Shown: one piece after another, positions 13,651 through 22,411 of the stretch
Layout of the letters: each line of letters starts with the position of its first letter
Position numbering within the stretch: the first letter of the stretch is position 1
NCBI GenBank assembly: GCA_038231615.1
Contig: JBBRLA010000031.1
Location: 1 to 25,272, forward strand
Direction: 5' to 3'
DNA: 25,272 nt
Source of the DNA: JBBRLA01 sp038231615
Lineage (GTDB): Bacteria; Myxococcota_A; Polyangia; Palsa-1104; JAEUJZ01
Position numbers and translations under genes: made by a program
The notes under the pieces: generated by a model
Databases searched by the model: none
Seen by the model: the letters and a program-made list of their open reading frames with translations, nothing else
What the model was told of the DNA's origin: nothing

Positions 13651-16035
13651 TCACCGGGAGGTCACCTTCAGGACCTTCACGGTGCGGCGGGCGAGCTGCC
13701 CAGCGTTATCCACCACCGTGATCTCGTGCTCCCCCGGGCGCGGCGTATAATACGCACGTTCGCCCGAGGCCACCGTCTCCAAAAACTCCCCGTCGATGAA
13801 CCATGCCGCCCCATCACCCATCACCTCGGCCAAAAGCGGGACCGGCTGCCGGGCCTCCGGCACCCCGGGGATCAGCAAGACCGTCTGTCCGGCCTGCGGC
13901 GAGACGATCACCGGCGGGGCCAGCTTGCCTCCCGGTTCGCAGCCCGGCGCGTAGGGCGGCGGCGACGGCGCCTCCTCTTGCTGGTCCTTCAACCAGCGCT
14001 GGAGCGAAGCGGGCCACACCAGGTACGTGCGGGTCGCATAGTCATGGTTGGCGCGGCATGTTGGAGAAAGGCGCAGGCCCGTCTTCTTGTCGAGGTCGAT
14101 CGCCTGGTGATAGGGGCAACGCTCGGTGGGCACGCTGCCGCGCGGCGCCAGTACCCGGTGCGTTTCAGCGCAGGCGGCGGAGGGCAAGCGCCCGGAGTAG
14201 GCGCAGACCTCGATCTGCTTCAGGTCCTCGGGGACCGGGGCGATGTGGCGTGTGGGGCCTGGGTGCAGCGCCTCCAGCAAATCGAAAAGCATCGGGCCGG
14301 CGGCCTCGGCCCCGACCAGGTCCACGCTGGGGGCGTTGTCAAAATTGCCCAGCCACACCACGGCGGTGTGATGCGCTCCCGCGCCTGCGGCCCAGGCGTC
14401 GCGATGGCCGAAGCTGGTGCCGGTCTTCCAGAAGATCGCCGGGGCGGCCCCGGTCATGCGGCGGCGCCGTGGGAAGTCCGGCCGGTCCTTGCGCGAAAGC
14501 GCCTGCCTCGTCAGGTACGCGGCCCCCGGGGAAAAGCCTTGTAAGGTCCCGACCGGCGTGGCATCGCGCAAAAGGCGCGGCGGCCGGTAGCGCCCATCCG
14601 CGGCCAGGGCGGCGTAGAGGCCGGCCATCTCCAGCGGGGTCACCTCCAGTCCGCCGACCGCGGCGGAAAGACCGTAGTGGCCCGGCTCGCGGCTCAGGTT
14701 CGCGGCGCCCATGGAGCGCAAGGTGCCGACGAAACGCTCGACGCCCAGCCGGTTCAGCAGGTTGACGAAGGGCAGGTTCAGGGAGCGCGAGAGGGCGTCC
14801 TCCAGCCGCACCAGGCCGGCAAACTCCCGGTCGAAATTTCTGGGCGCATAGGTACCGTATCTCATGGGGATGTCGGCTACCAGGAAGTCGGGCAACCCGA
14901 GGCCCCGGTCGATGGCCAGCGCATAGAGAACCGGCTTGAGCGCCGAGCCGGGAGATCGCGGCCGATCGAAGCCGGCGATCTGCCCGCCGTGGGCCGGGTC
15001 CCAGAAGTCGAAGCTGCCCACAAGGGCGGTGATCTCGCCGCTCTCGTGATTCACCACCACCACGGCGGCGTTGTGAATGCCCTTCGCCACGGCGTCGGCG
15101 CGCGCGGCGAAGAGCAGCCGTTCCACCAGCAGTTGCGCGTCCCTTTGCAGGGTGGTGCGCAGGCGCGGCGAATTCGACTTGCGCCGGCGTAACCACATCG
15201 CTGCGTGGATCGCGTGTCGCGGAAAGGGCAACAGCCGATCCGGCACCGGGGCCGCGCGCACCAGCGAGAGGGCCGTGGCGGTGGCAATGCGCCCCTCGCC
15301 GCGGCCCAGGGGAAGCGCCCCCTGCTGATACAGGCGCTCGGCGATGCGGTCGCGAAAGTGCGTGAGGCGCGCGGTGTTCTTGGCATCCGGGAAGCGCCGG
15401 CCGGGGTCCTGCGGGACTGCCAGCAAGGTGGCGATCTCCGCGGCGCTGAGCGAGGCAGCGCCATGGCCGAAATAGCTCAGGGCGGCGGCCTCCACGCCCT
15501 CGACGTTGTGGCCGAAGGGAATAAATTGCAGGTAGGCTGCTAGGATCTGGTCCTTGGACAGGCGCAGCTCCAGTTGCAGGGCGCGCAGCCCCTGACGCAG
15601 CTTGGTGCGCAGGGACGACCGGGGGCCCGGCTCCAGCACTCGGGCAAGCTGCATCGTCAGGGTAGAAGCTCCGGAGACCACCCGGCGCCGCCGCAGGTTG
15701 AGAACGAAAGATCGCAGCGCCGCCAGGGGATCGATGCCGGGGTGGTGGAGAAATCGTTTGTCCTCCAGGCGAAAGAGCGCCGCCAGGTACGCCGGGTCCA
15801 CGTCGGCGGGGGCGATGGGCACCCGCCACTTTCCATCGGGCGAAAGGAACACGTGGGCCGGCGATCCATCGGCGAACTCGATGACCGCGGAGCCGGGCTC
15901 GGACAGGCGGCCAGGCAGCGGCGCCAGGCGGGCCCACAGCCACAGGCCCCCCAGCGCAAGGAGCGCCAGCAGGAACGTCACCCGCAGGCGACGACCTGAA
16001 AAGGCCAGCCGGACCCGGCGCAACACAAAGGACAA
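13651..16035 (-). CDS. pbpC: Penicillin-binding protein 1C, bifunctional transglycosylase/transpeptidase
   Basis: About 794 aa, close to E. coli PbpC (about 770). The open frame reaches 16317, but that part lies inside the A2M gene. TTG 16035, 2 nt after the A2M stop and 10 nt from AAGAAGG, is the likely start; GTG 16026 is the alternative. An N-terminal anchor (about 18-35) is followed by a GT51 glycosyltransferase domain with catalytic E91 in EDKRFLHHPG and the STLTMQLAR motif (124-132). The transpeptidase domain has S364-x-x-K367 (SPGSALKP), S418-L-N420 and K537-T-G539, so all three penicillin-binding motifs are intact. The end (about 705-794) matches the PBP1C C-terminal beta domain (SPQAGQTVLLIPG, AWFIDGEFL). 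The enzyme polymerises and crosslinks peptidoglycan in the periplasm. Pairing with A2M is a recognised arrangement, thought to repair wall damage when proteases or attackers enter. Confidence 0.93.
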   Translation of the reverse strand: MSFVLRRVRLAFSGRRLRVTFLLALLALGGLWLWARLAPLPGRLSEPGSAVIEFADGSPAHVFLSPDGKWRVPIAPADVDPAYLAALFRLEDKRFLHHPGIDPLAALRSFVLNLRRRRVVSGASTLTMQLARVLEPGPRSSLRTKLRQGLRALQLELRLSKDQILAAYLQFIPFGHNVEGVEAAALSYFGHGAASLSAAEIATLLAVPQDPGRRFPDAKNTARLTHFRDRIAERLYQQGALPLGRGEGRIATATALSLVRAAPVPDRLLPFPRHAIHAAMWLRRRKSNSPRLRTTLQRDAQLLVERLLFAARADAVAKGIHNAAVVVVNHESGEITALVGSFDFWDPAHGGQIAGFDRPRSPGSALKPVLYALAIDRGLGLPDFLVADIPMRYGTYAPRNFDREFAGLVRLEDALSRSLNLPFVNLLNRLGVERFVGTLRSMGAANLSREPGHYGLSAAVGGLEVTPLEMAGLYAALAADGRYRPPRLLRDATPVGTLQGFSPGAAYLTRQALSRKDRPDFPRRRRMTGAAPAIFWKTGTSFGHRDAWAAGAGAHHTAVVWLGNFDNAPSVDLVGAEAAGPMLFDLLEALHPGPTRHIAPVPEDLKQIEVCAYSGRLPSAACAETHRVLAPRGSVPTERCPYHQAIDLDKKTGLRLSPTCRANHDYATRTYLVWPASLQRWLKDQQEEAPSPPPYAPGCEPGGKLAPPVIVSPQAGQTVLLIPGVPEARQPVPLLAEVMGDGAAWFIDGEFLETVASGERAYYTPRPGEHEITVVDNAGQLARRTVKVLKVTSR

Positions 16036-16037
16036 GG

Positions 16038-19000
16038 TTATTTGGCCTTCTTCGGCTGCCTGTCCGGCTTCGGAAGCTTCGAGGTCGAGGGCGGGGGGTT
16101 GACCGAGAGGCGACCCCCCGGCTGCCGCGCCCAGATCCGCGGATCGTACATCGCCTCTGCTTCTACTGACGGCGAAGTGAAGGTCCCGGCGGTCACCGCG
16201 CGCAGGACGTAGACCAGCTTGACGCTTTCGCCGGAATCCAGGGCGCCGAAGACCTCGATGCGGTCGTCGCGGACATTCATGTAGTCCACTTCCCACAGGC
16301 TTTCCTTGTCGATCCAATCGGCGGCCCGCTCGCGGCCGAGGCGCGGGTTTTCGATCTCCCAGCCCGCCGGAAAACGATCCGTAAGGGCGATGTTCGATAC
16401 CAATTCTCGCGAAACGTTCGTCACGGCGACCTCGGAGTAGATCAACTGGCCCAGTTCCAGCGGCTGGTGCAGGTCGATCTCAGTGCCATCGGCGCTCAGG
16501 TAGCGCCGGGCGATCTTCAACCCATCGCCGCCGACCCGATCGTCGGGCTTCTGCCGCACCCCCTCGCTGCCCAGGATCAGAAAGAGCGTCCCTTTGTCCT
16601 TGCGCGGCACGGTCAGCGTCAGCGTCTGATACTCGCTGGCCCGGATCAAGGCGAAGCTTACGTCCCCGGCCTTTCCTTCATGGCGCTGGGTCCCGGCGAT
16701 CTTCTTCCCCTCGGCCAGGAGCACCGGCGCGGCGAAGCTCTGGGTCCGCTTCGACACCCGTTTGCCCAGGCCGGTGACCGCCCAGACCAGCTCCTGCGTG
16801 GTGTACCAGCCGCTCTCGTGGCCGCGCAGCCCCTCGGCGACCATCTCCGCCAGCGGTTCGCCGGCCGGGTCATCGCCGAAGAGATCCTGGAAGGTGCTCA
16901 ACATGAAGCCCCGGCGCCGCCGATCCGAATAGAGCGACCAGTCGTTGCTGCGCTCATCGGAGAGCGCGGACACGTCGGGGTGCTTGAGGTCGCGCTCGTA
17001 GCGATGGTCGCCGGCCAGGTACAGCGCCGCCTTGAGCATGTAGGGATGTTCGCGATCTTCGCCTTTGGGGTTTTTGGGCAGCGTGTCGATCAGGTGCTGG
17101 ATGCGCCCCTTGCGCCCGTGACCGGCCAGGGCCAGGACCAGTTGAAGATAGGGCTCCGGGTCGCCCGAATAATAATAGCCGTCCTTGTCCGGCTTGCGCC
17201 CCGCCTCGAAGGTGCTGGTCAACTGCTCCTCGATGAACTTGAGGGCGTTGTCCAGGCGGTCCTTCACCACCGGATAGCCCTGCTTCTGCGCGTCCAGCAG
17301 CATGTGGGTGGCATAGGCCGTGCCCCACAGGAAGGGCTTGGTGTCCCCCGGCCAGAAGGCGAAGCCCCCCGAGGGCACCTGCATCGAGAAGACGCGGTTT
17401 ACCCCATACATCACCAGGTCCTCGATCTTTTTCCCGGCCAAAAGGGTCGGATCGACGCTGCCGATGAGCGCGCCGGCGAAGAGCAGGGGCCTCACGGCGG
17501 AGGTGGTCTGTTCGATGCAGCCGTAGGGATAGTGCAAAAGATACCCCAGGTGATCGAAGGCGTCGGCGTAGGGGTTGGCGGTCACCCAGAAGCTCGACCG
17601 CTCGCTGGTCGGCACCCAGCCGCTCAGATAGGGCAAAAGATCCACCTCCCCCGCCGACAAGGGGATGCGTTGCACGATGCGACTGCGCGGGCCGGCGGGC
17701 AGGAAGGGGACGTCGGCCTCCTCGCTGCTCTCCAGGTTGCCGGCGCGGGCCACCACCCGCAGGCGCGCGGCGCCGATCTGCTTGGCGGCGCGGGCGCGGA
17801 ACACCACCTTGCCGGACTCGCCGTTCTTCAAGTGCAGCGTCGCCTTCTGCGGCCCGGTCAGCACCAGCGGGGACCCCTCGCCGGGGGGCGGCGCGGAGAG
17901 CCCGGGCACCGCGAGATTTTCGGCCATAAGGGAGATCGTGGCCTGCTGCGCCGCACCGGAAAGATTGCTCAGGAACACCGGGATCTCGATCTCGTCCCCA
18001 TCCGTCAGGAAGCGCGGCAGCGTGGTCTGCACCACCAGCGGGTCGGTCACCGTGACCTGGGCGCTGGCCCGCCCGATGCGCTTGGGCCCCGCCGCCACCG
18101 CCATCACCCGCAGCGACCCCCGGTACTGCGGCAGATCGAAGGAAATCGTCAGCTTGCCGTCCTGTGGGACGCTGACCAGCCCGGAAAAGAGGGCCACCGG
18201 CTTCACCGGCTGCACCCTGCCGGACTTGCCTTCCCCATCCCCGGCTTCCTCGTCTCCATCGCCACCCGTCGAGCGCGACGAACCCGAGGGCGGCAGCAGC
18301 AGCGACCAGCCCACCGTCTCGAAGGTCTCGACCCCCAGCGCCCGGCGCTCGAAGATCCTCTGCAACGGATCGGGGGTCGGAAAGTGGGTCAGTGAAAGAA
18401 TGCCCTCGTCCACCGCGGCCACCGTGACGTAGGTCGGCCCTTCCAGCTGGCCCAGGTCCAGCTTGACCAAGAGCTTGCCGTGGGACCGGACCTCCCGGGG
18501 CACGTCCAGCTTCAGTTCCTGGGTGTATTCGCCCAGCTCCATGGGGATGGATTGCACGCCGAAGGCCCGGTCGGGCATGAACGCCTGCTGCGAGTCCAGG
18601 TGCGGGTCCTTGACCAGGAACACGCTGGCATAAACATTGGGTGCGAAAGCCTCGACCTTGAAGTTCCAGTTTACCTCCCCGGCGTCCACCGCGCGCCACT
18701 CTGAGGAAAGCACGTGGTCGGTCTCGATGGTGAACAGGACGTGACCGCGGTAGGGGGCGCGAAAGTGCAGGGTCTCGGAATGGCCGACGCGAACTGGGCC
18801 CTTGACCTCGAGGTTCAAGGCCGTCGGGCGCAGCGGGCGGGGGGTCTGGTCGGTGCGGCTTTCGCCGGGCCAGTAATAATGATAGCCCGTGCCCCCGACC
18901 TCCAGATCGGTGCGGGCCTTTCCCGCCTTGACCCGGACCAGGTAGCGGTAAGCGTCCTCCGAGGGGGTCAGGCTGAAGCTGAACTTGCCGCCCGCCACCG

Positions 19001-21962
19001 GGACCTGGGTCTTGCCCGAAAGGATCAGCCGGGTGTAGTGCTGGTAGCTGCCCTCCCCGGCTTCCTCGTCGTAGCTCCAGCCGTATTCCTCCTCCATCTG
19101 GTAGAGTTCCGCGCTCAGCGAAGACACCGTCGGGATGATCTTCCCCTCCCAATCCACCACCGCCCCGGACACCGGCAGCGGCTTCCCGGAGGACGCCTGC
19201 TCGACCCCGGTGCTCAGGCCCAGATAGTAGTGCTCGGGGTGGATCCACGCCTCCGCCTTGGCCTGCGTCGTGCGCCCGCTGCCGGCCTCCAGCACCGCCG
19301 CGGTGGCCGTCAAACGCGCGGTCCCCTGGTACTTGCCCGCCTCGCCGGTGCCGGGGCAGGTCAGGCGGCCTTGACCCTGGTCATCGAGAGATCCGTTCTC
19401 CGTGCCCAGCGACATGGCCTTTTTGGGCTTGCCGGCGTCCCACATGCCAAAGTGGAGCTGGCGGTTCTCCTTGGGGGCAAAGACCTGGGGCTCAAGCTGG
19501 CAGGAAAGCTCCACCTGATGGTTGGCGGCGACGCTGCCGAAAAGGTAATGGGCCTCGATATGCACATTGACTTTGTCGCCCAGAAGGTAGTCCGTCGCGC
19601 TGGCGCTGGCGCTGGCCTTCATCCGTTCGGGGACGAACTCCTCGACCTGGAAGGCCAGGCGCCCGGCGGACTTGCCGGCGACCGAAAGGTCGACCTGGTA
19701 CTTGCCGGTGGCGGCGAACGAGGACAGCGGCACATCCAGGACCACCATGCCGGCGGCGTTGATCCCCAGATGGGCCTTTTGCAGCACATTGGTCCGGGGG
19801 TCGATCACTTTGGCCTCGACCGGCATGCCGAGCTTGGGGGAAAGGCTGGCGGCATCCCGCAGAATCGCCGAGAGGTGCACCGTCTCGCCTGGGCGGTAGA
19901 CCCCGCGGTCGGCATAGATCGCCGCGCGGTAGAGGCGTTCGCCGGTGTAGGGCTCGCCCTGCACCTCGGCCTCGGACACGTCGGTGCGCAGCTCGCTGAA
20001 CTTGAGGTAGGTCAGGTCGTCGTCCTTGCTGGCGAGCAGCGCGAAGGGCGGGCTGGGATCGAGGTCGTCCTCGGGGACACGGAGCTGGCAACCGGCCTGT
20101 CCGATGGTGGCGCAATGAGAGATGACCTGCCCGCTTTTCTTGATCAGGCGCACCTCCACGCCGGAGATGGGTTCGCCGGAGTCCATGTCCAGGGCGAAGA
20201 CCAGCAGCTCGTTTTTCCCCGGGTCCGCGTGGTTCTCGTTGTCCTGGTTGTTCCCCTTCTTTCCTTTGTTCCCCTTGCTTGCCTGGGCCCCGCCACGCTT
20301 GGCCACGAGGTTGATGTTGGTCAGCACCAGACGGGCGGTGGCCTGGGTCCGCTTCGCCCCCTCGGCGGCGAGGGTCAGCTCCAGCATCCCCCGGGTGGTC
20401 CGCGGAAGCAACGTCCCGACATCCACCCACGCGGTGCTCTGGGCGTCGATCTGCCCCTTCAAGGGGATTTTCTTCTTCAGGATGACGTTGGAATTCCGTT
20501 CGGTCGCGGCCTCGCTCTCGTCCTCGCTCATCCAGAACACCAGGTTCTCGGGAGGCACCTGCCGCACCGTCAGCAGCATCTCATCGACGTTCAGTTGATT
20601 GATGGGCAGGTTGCTCCACGAGTGCCGGGGCAGGTAGCGCCCCTGGGACACGAAGCTCAGCTTGGGGCTGCGGGCGGGGACCGAGAAGGTCCGTTCAAAG
20701 GGGACCCTCAGGTAGCCGCCGTACACCGTGCGGGCCCCGGCGTCGATGCGCAGGGTGTAGGCGCCGCGCTTGAAGTCACCGAGGATGCGGAAGCCGCCAC
20801 CAGAGGGGGCGACGGTGAACTTGACCGGGGGCTGGATGTGGACGCGCTCGGTGGCGTCGCTTTCGCGCAGCAGGCACTGGCGGGAAATGTGGAAGTTGCC
20901 GCCGCCGCTGCCGCCCTCGTCGTCCTCGCCTTCCTCGTCGCTTTCGTGGCCCCCGCGGCTTTGCTCGCGGTCCCAGTAGTAGCGCTTCTCGCCTGCCGCG
21001 TCGTCGTCGCAGACGATGTCCAGGTAGTGGCCGCTGCCGCCCTCGCTGCGATGGGCGGCCATGATGTTCACCGAGTCGCCCAGGGCGGCCTGGTCCACCC
21101 GGGCCTCGGTCTCGGCGGCGGGGGCGCGGGCCTTGTCGTGCCGGAGGGTCACCCCCTGGCGCAGTGTCAGACCGATGAGGGCGCCGGGACGCAGCCGTTC
21201 GGAGGTCAGGGTCACCCGCACCTGACTCGCGGACTGATGCGGCTGGGCGGGCTCGAAGCTCACCTTCGCGGCGGCGCTGCCGTCCACCTGAAAGGACGCG
21301 CGGCTGCGCAGAGACTCGAGGTCCACGTCACCGGAGAAGGCCAGTGTCAACTCCGCGGTCGGCAGTTCCTTGGCTTTTTGTTTTTTGTGTTTCTTGTGTT
21401 GCGGGTCCCCGGCAACGTCCTTGTCATCGGCCAGGGCCTTGTCGTCCTTGTCGTCGGCCAGCTTGACGTGGCCGAGATACATGTGGAGGAAGGCGAACTT
21501 GCCCGTGGCGAAGGAATAGGTCCACGGCGACGAGGGCATGAGCACCCCGGCGCGGGTCCTGACGGCCTCCAGGGAGACGGTGTAGCGGGTGTCGGGGGCG
21601 AAGCCAGCCTCGGGGGTGAACGCCAGGGTCGAGGGCCCCAGGTAGGTCAGCTTGCCGCCGACGGCGGGCGAGAGCTTGACGACGGTGGCGCCGGGGACGG
21701 CCTCGTGGACCTGGTCGGTGTCGACGATCGGGCGGGCGAATTCGATGACTACGCGCTCGGGGAGAGCGCCGTCCAGACCCTGCTCGTGGAAAAGCGGCAG
21801 AAGCAAGGCCGCCTGTTCCGCGGGGGCCGTCTTCGTGCCCTCCTCCTTGCCGGCGCCGGATCGGGACGATCGGCAACCGGCGACGGTGACCAGGCCCAAA
21901 AGAGCGACGCAGAAGAGCGCGGCGCGACCGCGGGCGAACGACGGGGGAGCGGCGGGGGACAT
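16038..21962 (-). CDS. Bacterial alpha-2-macroglobulin lipoprotein (YfhM-type, thioester-containing)
   Basis: A 1974-aa periplasmic protease trap. ATG 21962 has GGAG 7 nt upstream and starts a lipoprotein signal ending VAGC (C30); the frame beyond, to 22001, lacks a ribosome site. After an N-terminal Ig-like region come macroglobulin domains, including the MG2 hallmark YRPGETVHLSAILRD around 690-710. The A2M domain (VALFSGLVSVPQDGKLTISF, then LRVMAVAAGP) begins about 1250. The thioester site GCIEQ has C1482 and Q1485, followed by an alpha/alpha-toroid complement-like domain. The C-terminal receptor-like domain is at about 1830-1960. In this family protease cleavage of the bait region exposes the thioester, which covalently captures the protease. 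It is longer than E. coli A2M (about 1650), partly because of charged low-complexity inserts near 166-199, 334-354, 557-581 and 1221-1249. It is immediately followed by pbpC, the classic pairing. Confidence 0.95.
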   Translation of the reverse strand: MSPAAPPSFARGRAALFCVALLGLVTVAGCRSSRSGAGKEEGTKTAPAEQAALLLPLFHEQGLDGALPERVVIEFARPIVDTDQVHEAVPGATVVKLSPAVGGKLTYLGPSTLAFTPEAGFAPDTRYTVSLEAVRTRAGVLMPSSPWTYSFATGKFAFLHMYLGHVKLADDKDDKALADDKDVAGDPQHKKHKKQKAKELPTAELTLAFSGDVDLESLRSRASFQVDGSAAAKVSFEPAQPHQSASQVRVTLTSERLRPGALIGLTLRQGVTLRHDKARAPAAETEARVDQAALGDSVNIMAAHRSEGGSGHYLDIVCDDDAAGEKRYYWDREQSRGGHESDEEGEDDEGGSGGGNFHISRQCLLRESDATERVHIQPPVKFTVAPSGGGFRILGDFKRGAYTLRIDAGARTVYGGYLRVPFERTFSVPARSPKLSFVSQGRYLPRHSWSNLPINQLNVDEMLLTVRQVPPENLVFWMSEDESEAATERNSNVILKKKIPLKGQIDAQSTAWVDVGTLLPRTTRGMLELTLAAEGAKRTQATARLVLTNINLVAKRGGAQASKGNKGKKGNNQDNENHADPGKNELLVFALDMDSGEPISGVEVRLIKKSGQVISHCATIGQAGCQLRVPEDDLDPSPPFALLASKDDDLTYLKFSELRTDVSEAEVQGEPYTGERLYRAAIYADRGVYRPGETVHLSAILRDAASLSPKLGMPVEAKVIDPRTNVLQKAHLGINAAGMVVLDVPLSSFAATGKYQVDLSVAGKSAGRLAFQVEEFVPERMKASASASATDYLLGDKVNVHIEAHYLFGSVAANHQVELSCQLEPQVFAPKENRQLHFGMWDAGKPKKAMSLGTENGSLDDQGQGRLTCPGTGEAGKYQGTARLTATAAVLEAGSGRTTQAKAEAWIHPEHYYLGLSTGVEQASSGKPLPVSGAVVDWEGKIIPTVSSLSAELYQMEEEYGWSYDEEAGEGSYQHYTRLILSGKTQVPVAGGKFSFSLTPSEDAYRYLVRVKAGKARTDLEVGGTGYHYYWPGESRTDQTPRPLRPTALNLEVKGPVRVGHSETLHFRAPYRGHVLFTIETDHVLSSEWRAVDAGEVNWNFKVEAFAPNVYASVFLVKDPHLDSQQAFMPDRAFGVQSIPMELGEYTQELKLDVPREVRSHGKLLVKLDLGQLEGPTYVTVAAVDEGILSLTHFPTPDPLQRIFERRALGVETFETVGWSLLLPPSGSSRSTGGDGDEEAGDGEGKSGRVQPVKPVALFSGLVSVPQDGKLTISFDLPQYRGSLRVMAVAAGPKRIGRASAQVTVTDPLVVQTTLPRFLTDGDEIEIPVFLSNLSGAAQQATISLMAENLAVPGLSAPPPGEGSPLVLTGPQKATLHLKNGESGKVVFRARAAKQIGAARLRVVARAGNLESSEEADVPFLPAGPRSRIVQRIPLSAGEVDLLPYLSGWVPTSERSSFWVTANPYADAFDHLGYLLHYPYGCIEQTTSAVRPLLFAGALIGSVDPTLLAGKKIEDLVMYGVNRVFSMQVPSGGFAFWPGDTKPFLWGTAYATHMLLDAQKQGYPVVKDRLDNALKFIEEQLTSTFEAGRKPDKDGYYYSGDPEPYLQLVLALAGHGRKGRIQHLIDTLPKNPKGEDREHPYMLKAALYLAGDHRYERDLKHPDVSALSDERSNDWSLYSDRRRRGFMLSTFQDLFGDDPAGEPLAEMVAEGLRGHESGWYTTQELVWAVTGLGKRVSKRTQSFAAPVLLAEGKKIAGTQRHEGKAGDVSFALIRASEYQTLTLTVPRKDKGTLFLILGSEGVRQKPDDRVGGDGLKIARRYLSADGTEIDLHQPLELGQLIYSEVAVTNVSRELVSNIALTDRFPAGWEIENPRLGRERAADWIDKESLWEVDYMNVRDDRIEVFGALDSGESVKLVYVLRAVTAGTFTSPSVEAEAMYDPRIWARQPGGRLSVNPPPSTSKLPKPDRQPKKAK

Positions 21963-21992
21963 GGTGGATCTCCAAGGGCGCGAAAGGCCAGT

Positions 21993-22005
21993 GGACATCA
22001 TTATG
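21993..22005 (-). promoter_or_regulatory. Possible -10 element for the A2M gene
   Basis: CATAAT (22005-22000 on the minus strand) is a one-mismatch -10 in the 89-bp gap upstream of the A2M gene. It would give a leader of about 31 nt carrying the GGAG site. No good -35 is present, so read-through from the small upstream gene is equally likely. Confidence 0.25.
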
Positions 22006-22051
22006 GATCGGCCCGGGAAGACCTGCTGTGAGGTTCATCACTTATGTCGGC

Positions 22052-22300
22052 TCATGGGGCCAGGACCTTATCGAGGATCAACGTCACCTCGTCCGTGCTG
22101 GGACGGCCGCGGTTGCCCGAGCGGAGGCGCCAGCCGGGCCGGTTGCCCAGGGCCGCCACCACCGCCCGCAAGACATCGCCGGCGATCTCCGGCACCTCCC
22201 CGGCCCACTCGTAGCCGTCCTGCTCGCCGGCATAGTCTTCCGAAAAGTCGCAGTGCAGGACCAGCCTCAGGGTGAACTCTTTCTCCTCGGAATATTCCAT
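22052..22300 (-). CDS. Small conserved-looking 82-aa protein of unknown function
   Basis: This is a compact acidic/amphipathic protein with no signal peptide, membrane segment or cysteine pair. It begins MEYSEEKEFTLRLVLHCDF, contains an acidic patch (SEDYAGEQDGYEW) and ends with a strand-like TDEVTLILDKV after a basic turn (RLRSGNRGRPS). The alternation of strand and helix (EIAGDVLRAVVAALG) suggests a small alpha/beta fold. The ribosome site is weak, and a TACAAG hexamer just upstream could give a near-leaderless message. It lies 89 bp before the A2M gene on the same strand and is divergent from the ceramidase-like gene. I believe similar small proteins occur in myxobacteria, but I cannot name the family; no function is assigned. 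Confidence 0.65.
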   Translation of the reverse strand: MEYSEEKEFTLRLVLHCDFSEDYAGEQDGYEWAGEVPEIAGDVLRAVVAALGNRPGWRLRSGNRGRPSTDEVTLILDKVLAP

Positions 22301-22411
22301 GCCCGTCTTGTAGCACGGACTTCGTTCCGGCGCGGGCCGAGGAGAGCCACTGGCGGCTTCGTCCTTTTTCTGAGGGGTACTTCAGGTATGATGCGCCCCA
22401 CAGAGGTCCCC
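22301..22411. promoter_or_regulatory. Divergent promoter region: small protein (-) and ceramidase-like gene (+)
   Basis: On the plus strand TATGAT (22387-22392) is a one-mismatch -10. Transcription would start near 22398, followed by AGAGG (22402-22406) and the ATG at 22412. No clear -35 is seen; a C/T-rich tract (cctttttc) occupies that position. On the minus strand TACAAG lies about 7-12 nt before the start of the small gene. Confidence 0.4.

Noticed and set aside
16036..16317. 94-codon N-terminal extension of PbpC
   Set aside because: It lies within the A2M C-terminus in another frame and is Arg/Gly-rich; PbpC homologues begin close to the membrane anchor.
16467..18395. 642-codon plus-strand frame across the A2M thioester region
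   Set aside because: Antisense shadow of the same gene; no ribosome site or recognisable domain.
18714..22031. 1105-codon open frame on the plus strand, antisense to the A2M gene
   Set aside because: It is a high-GC shadow: composition is Gly/Ala/Val/His-rich without domain logic, and the opposite strand encodes clear A2M domains, a lipobox and the thioester motif.
22028..22411. N-terminal 128-codon extension of the ceramidase-like frame
   Set aside because: It overlaps the small minus-strand gene and the divergent promoter; the signal peptide and AGAGG site point to ATG 22412.
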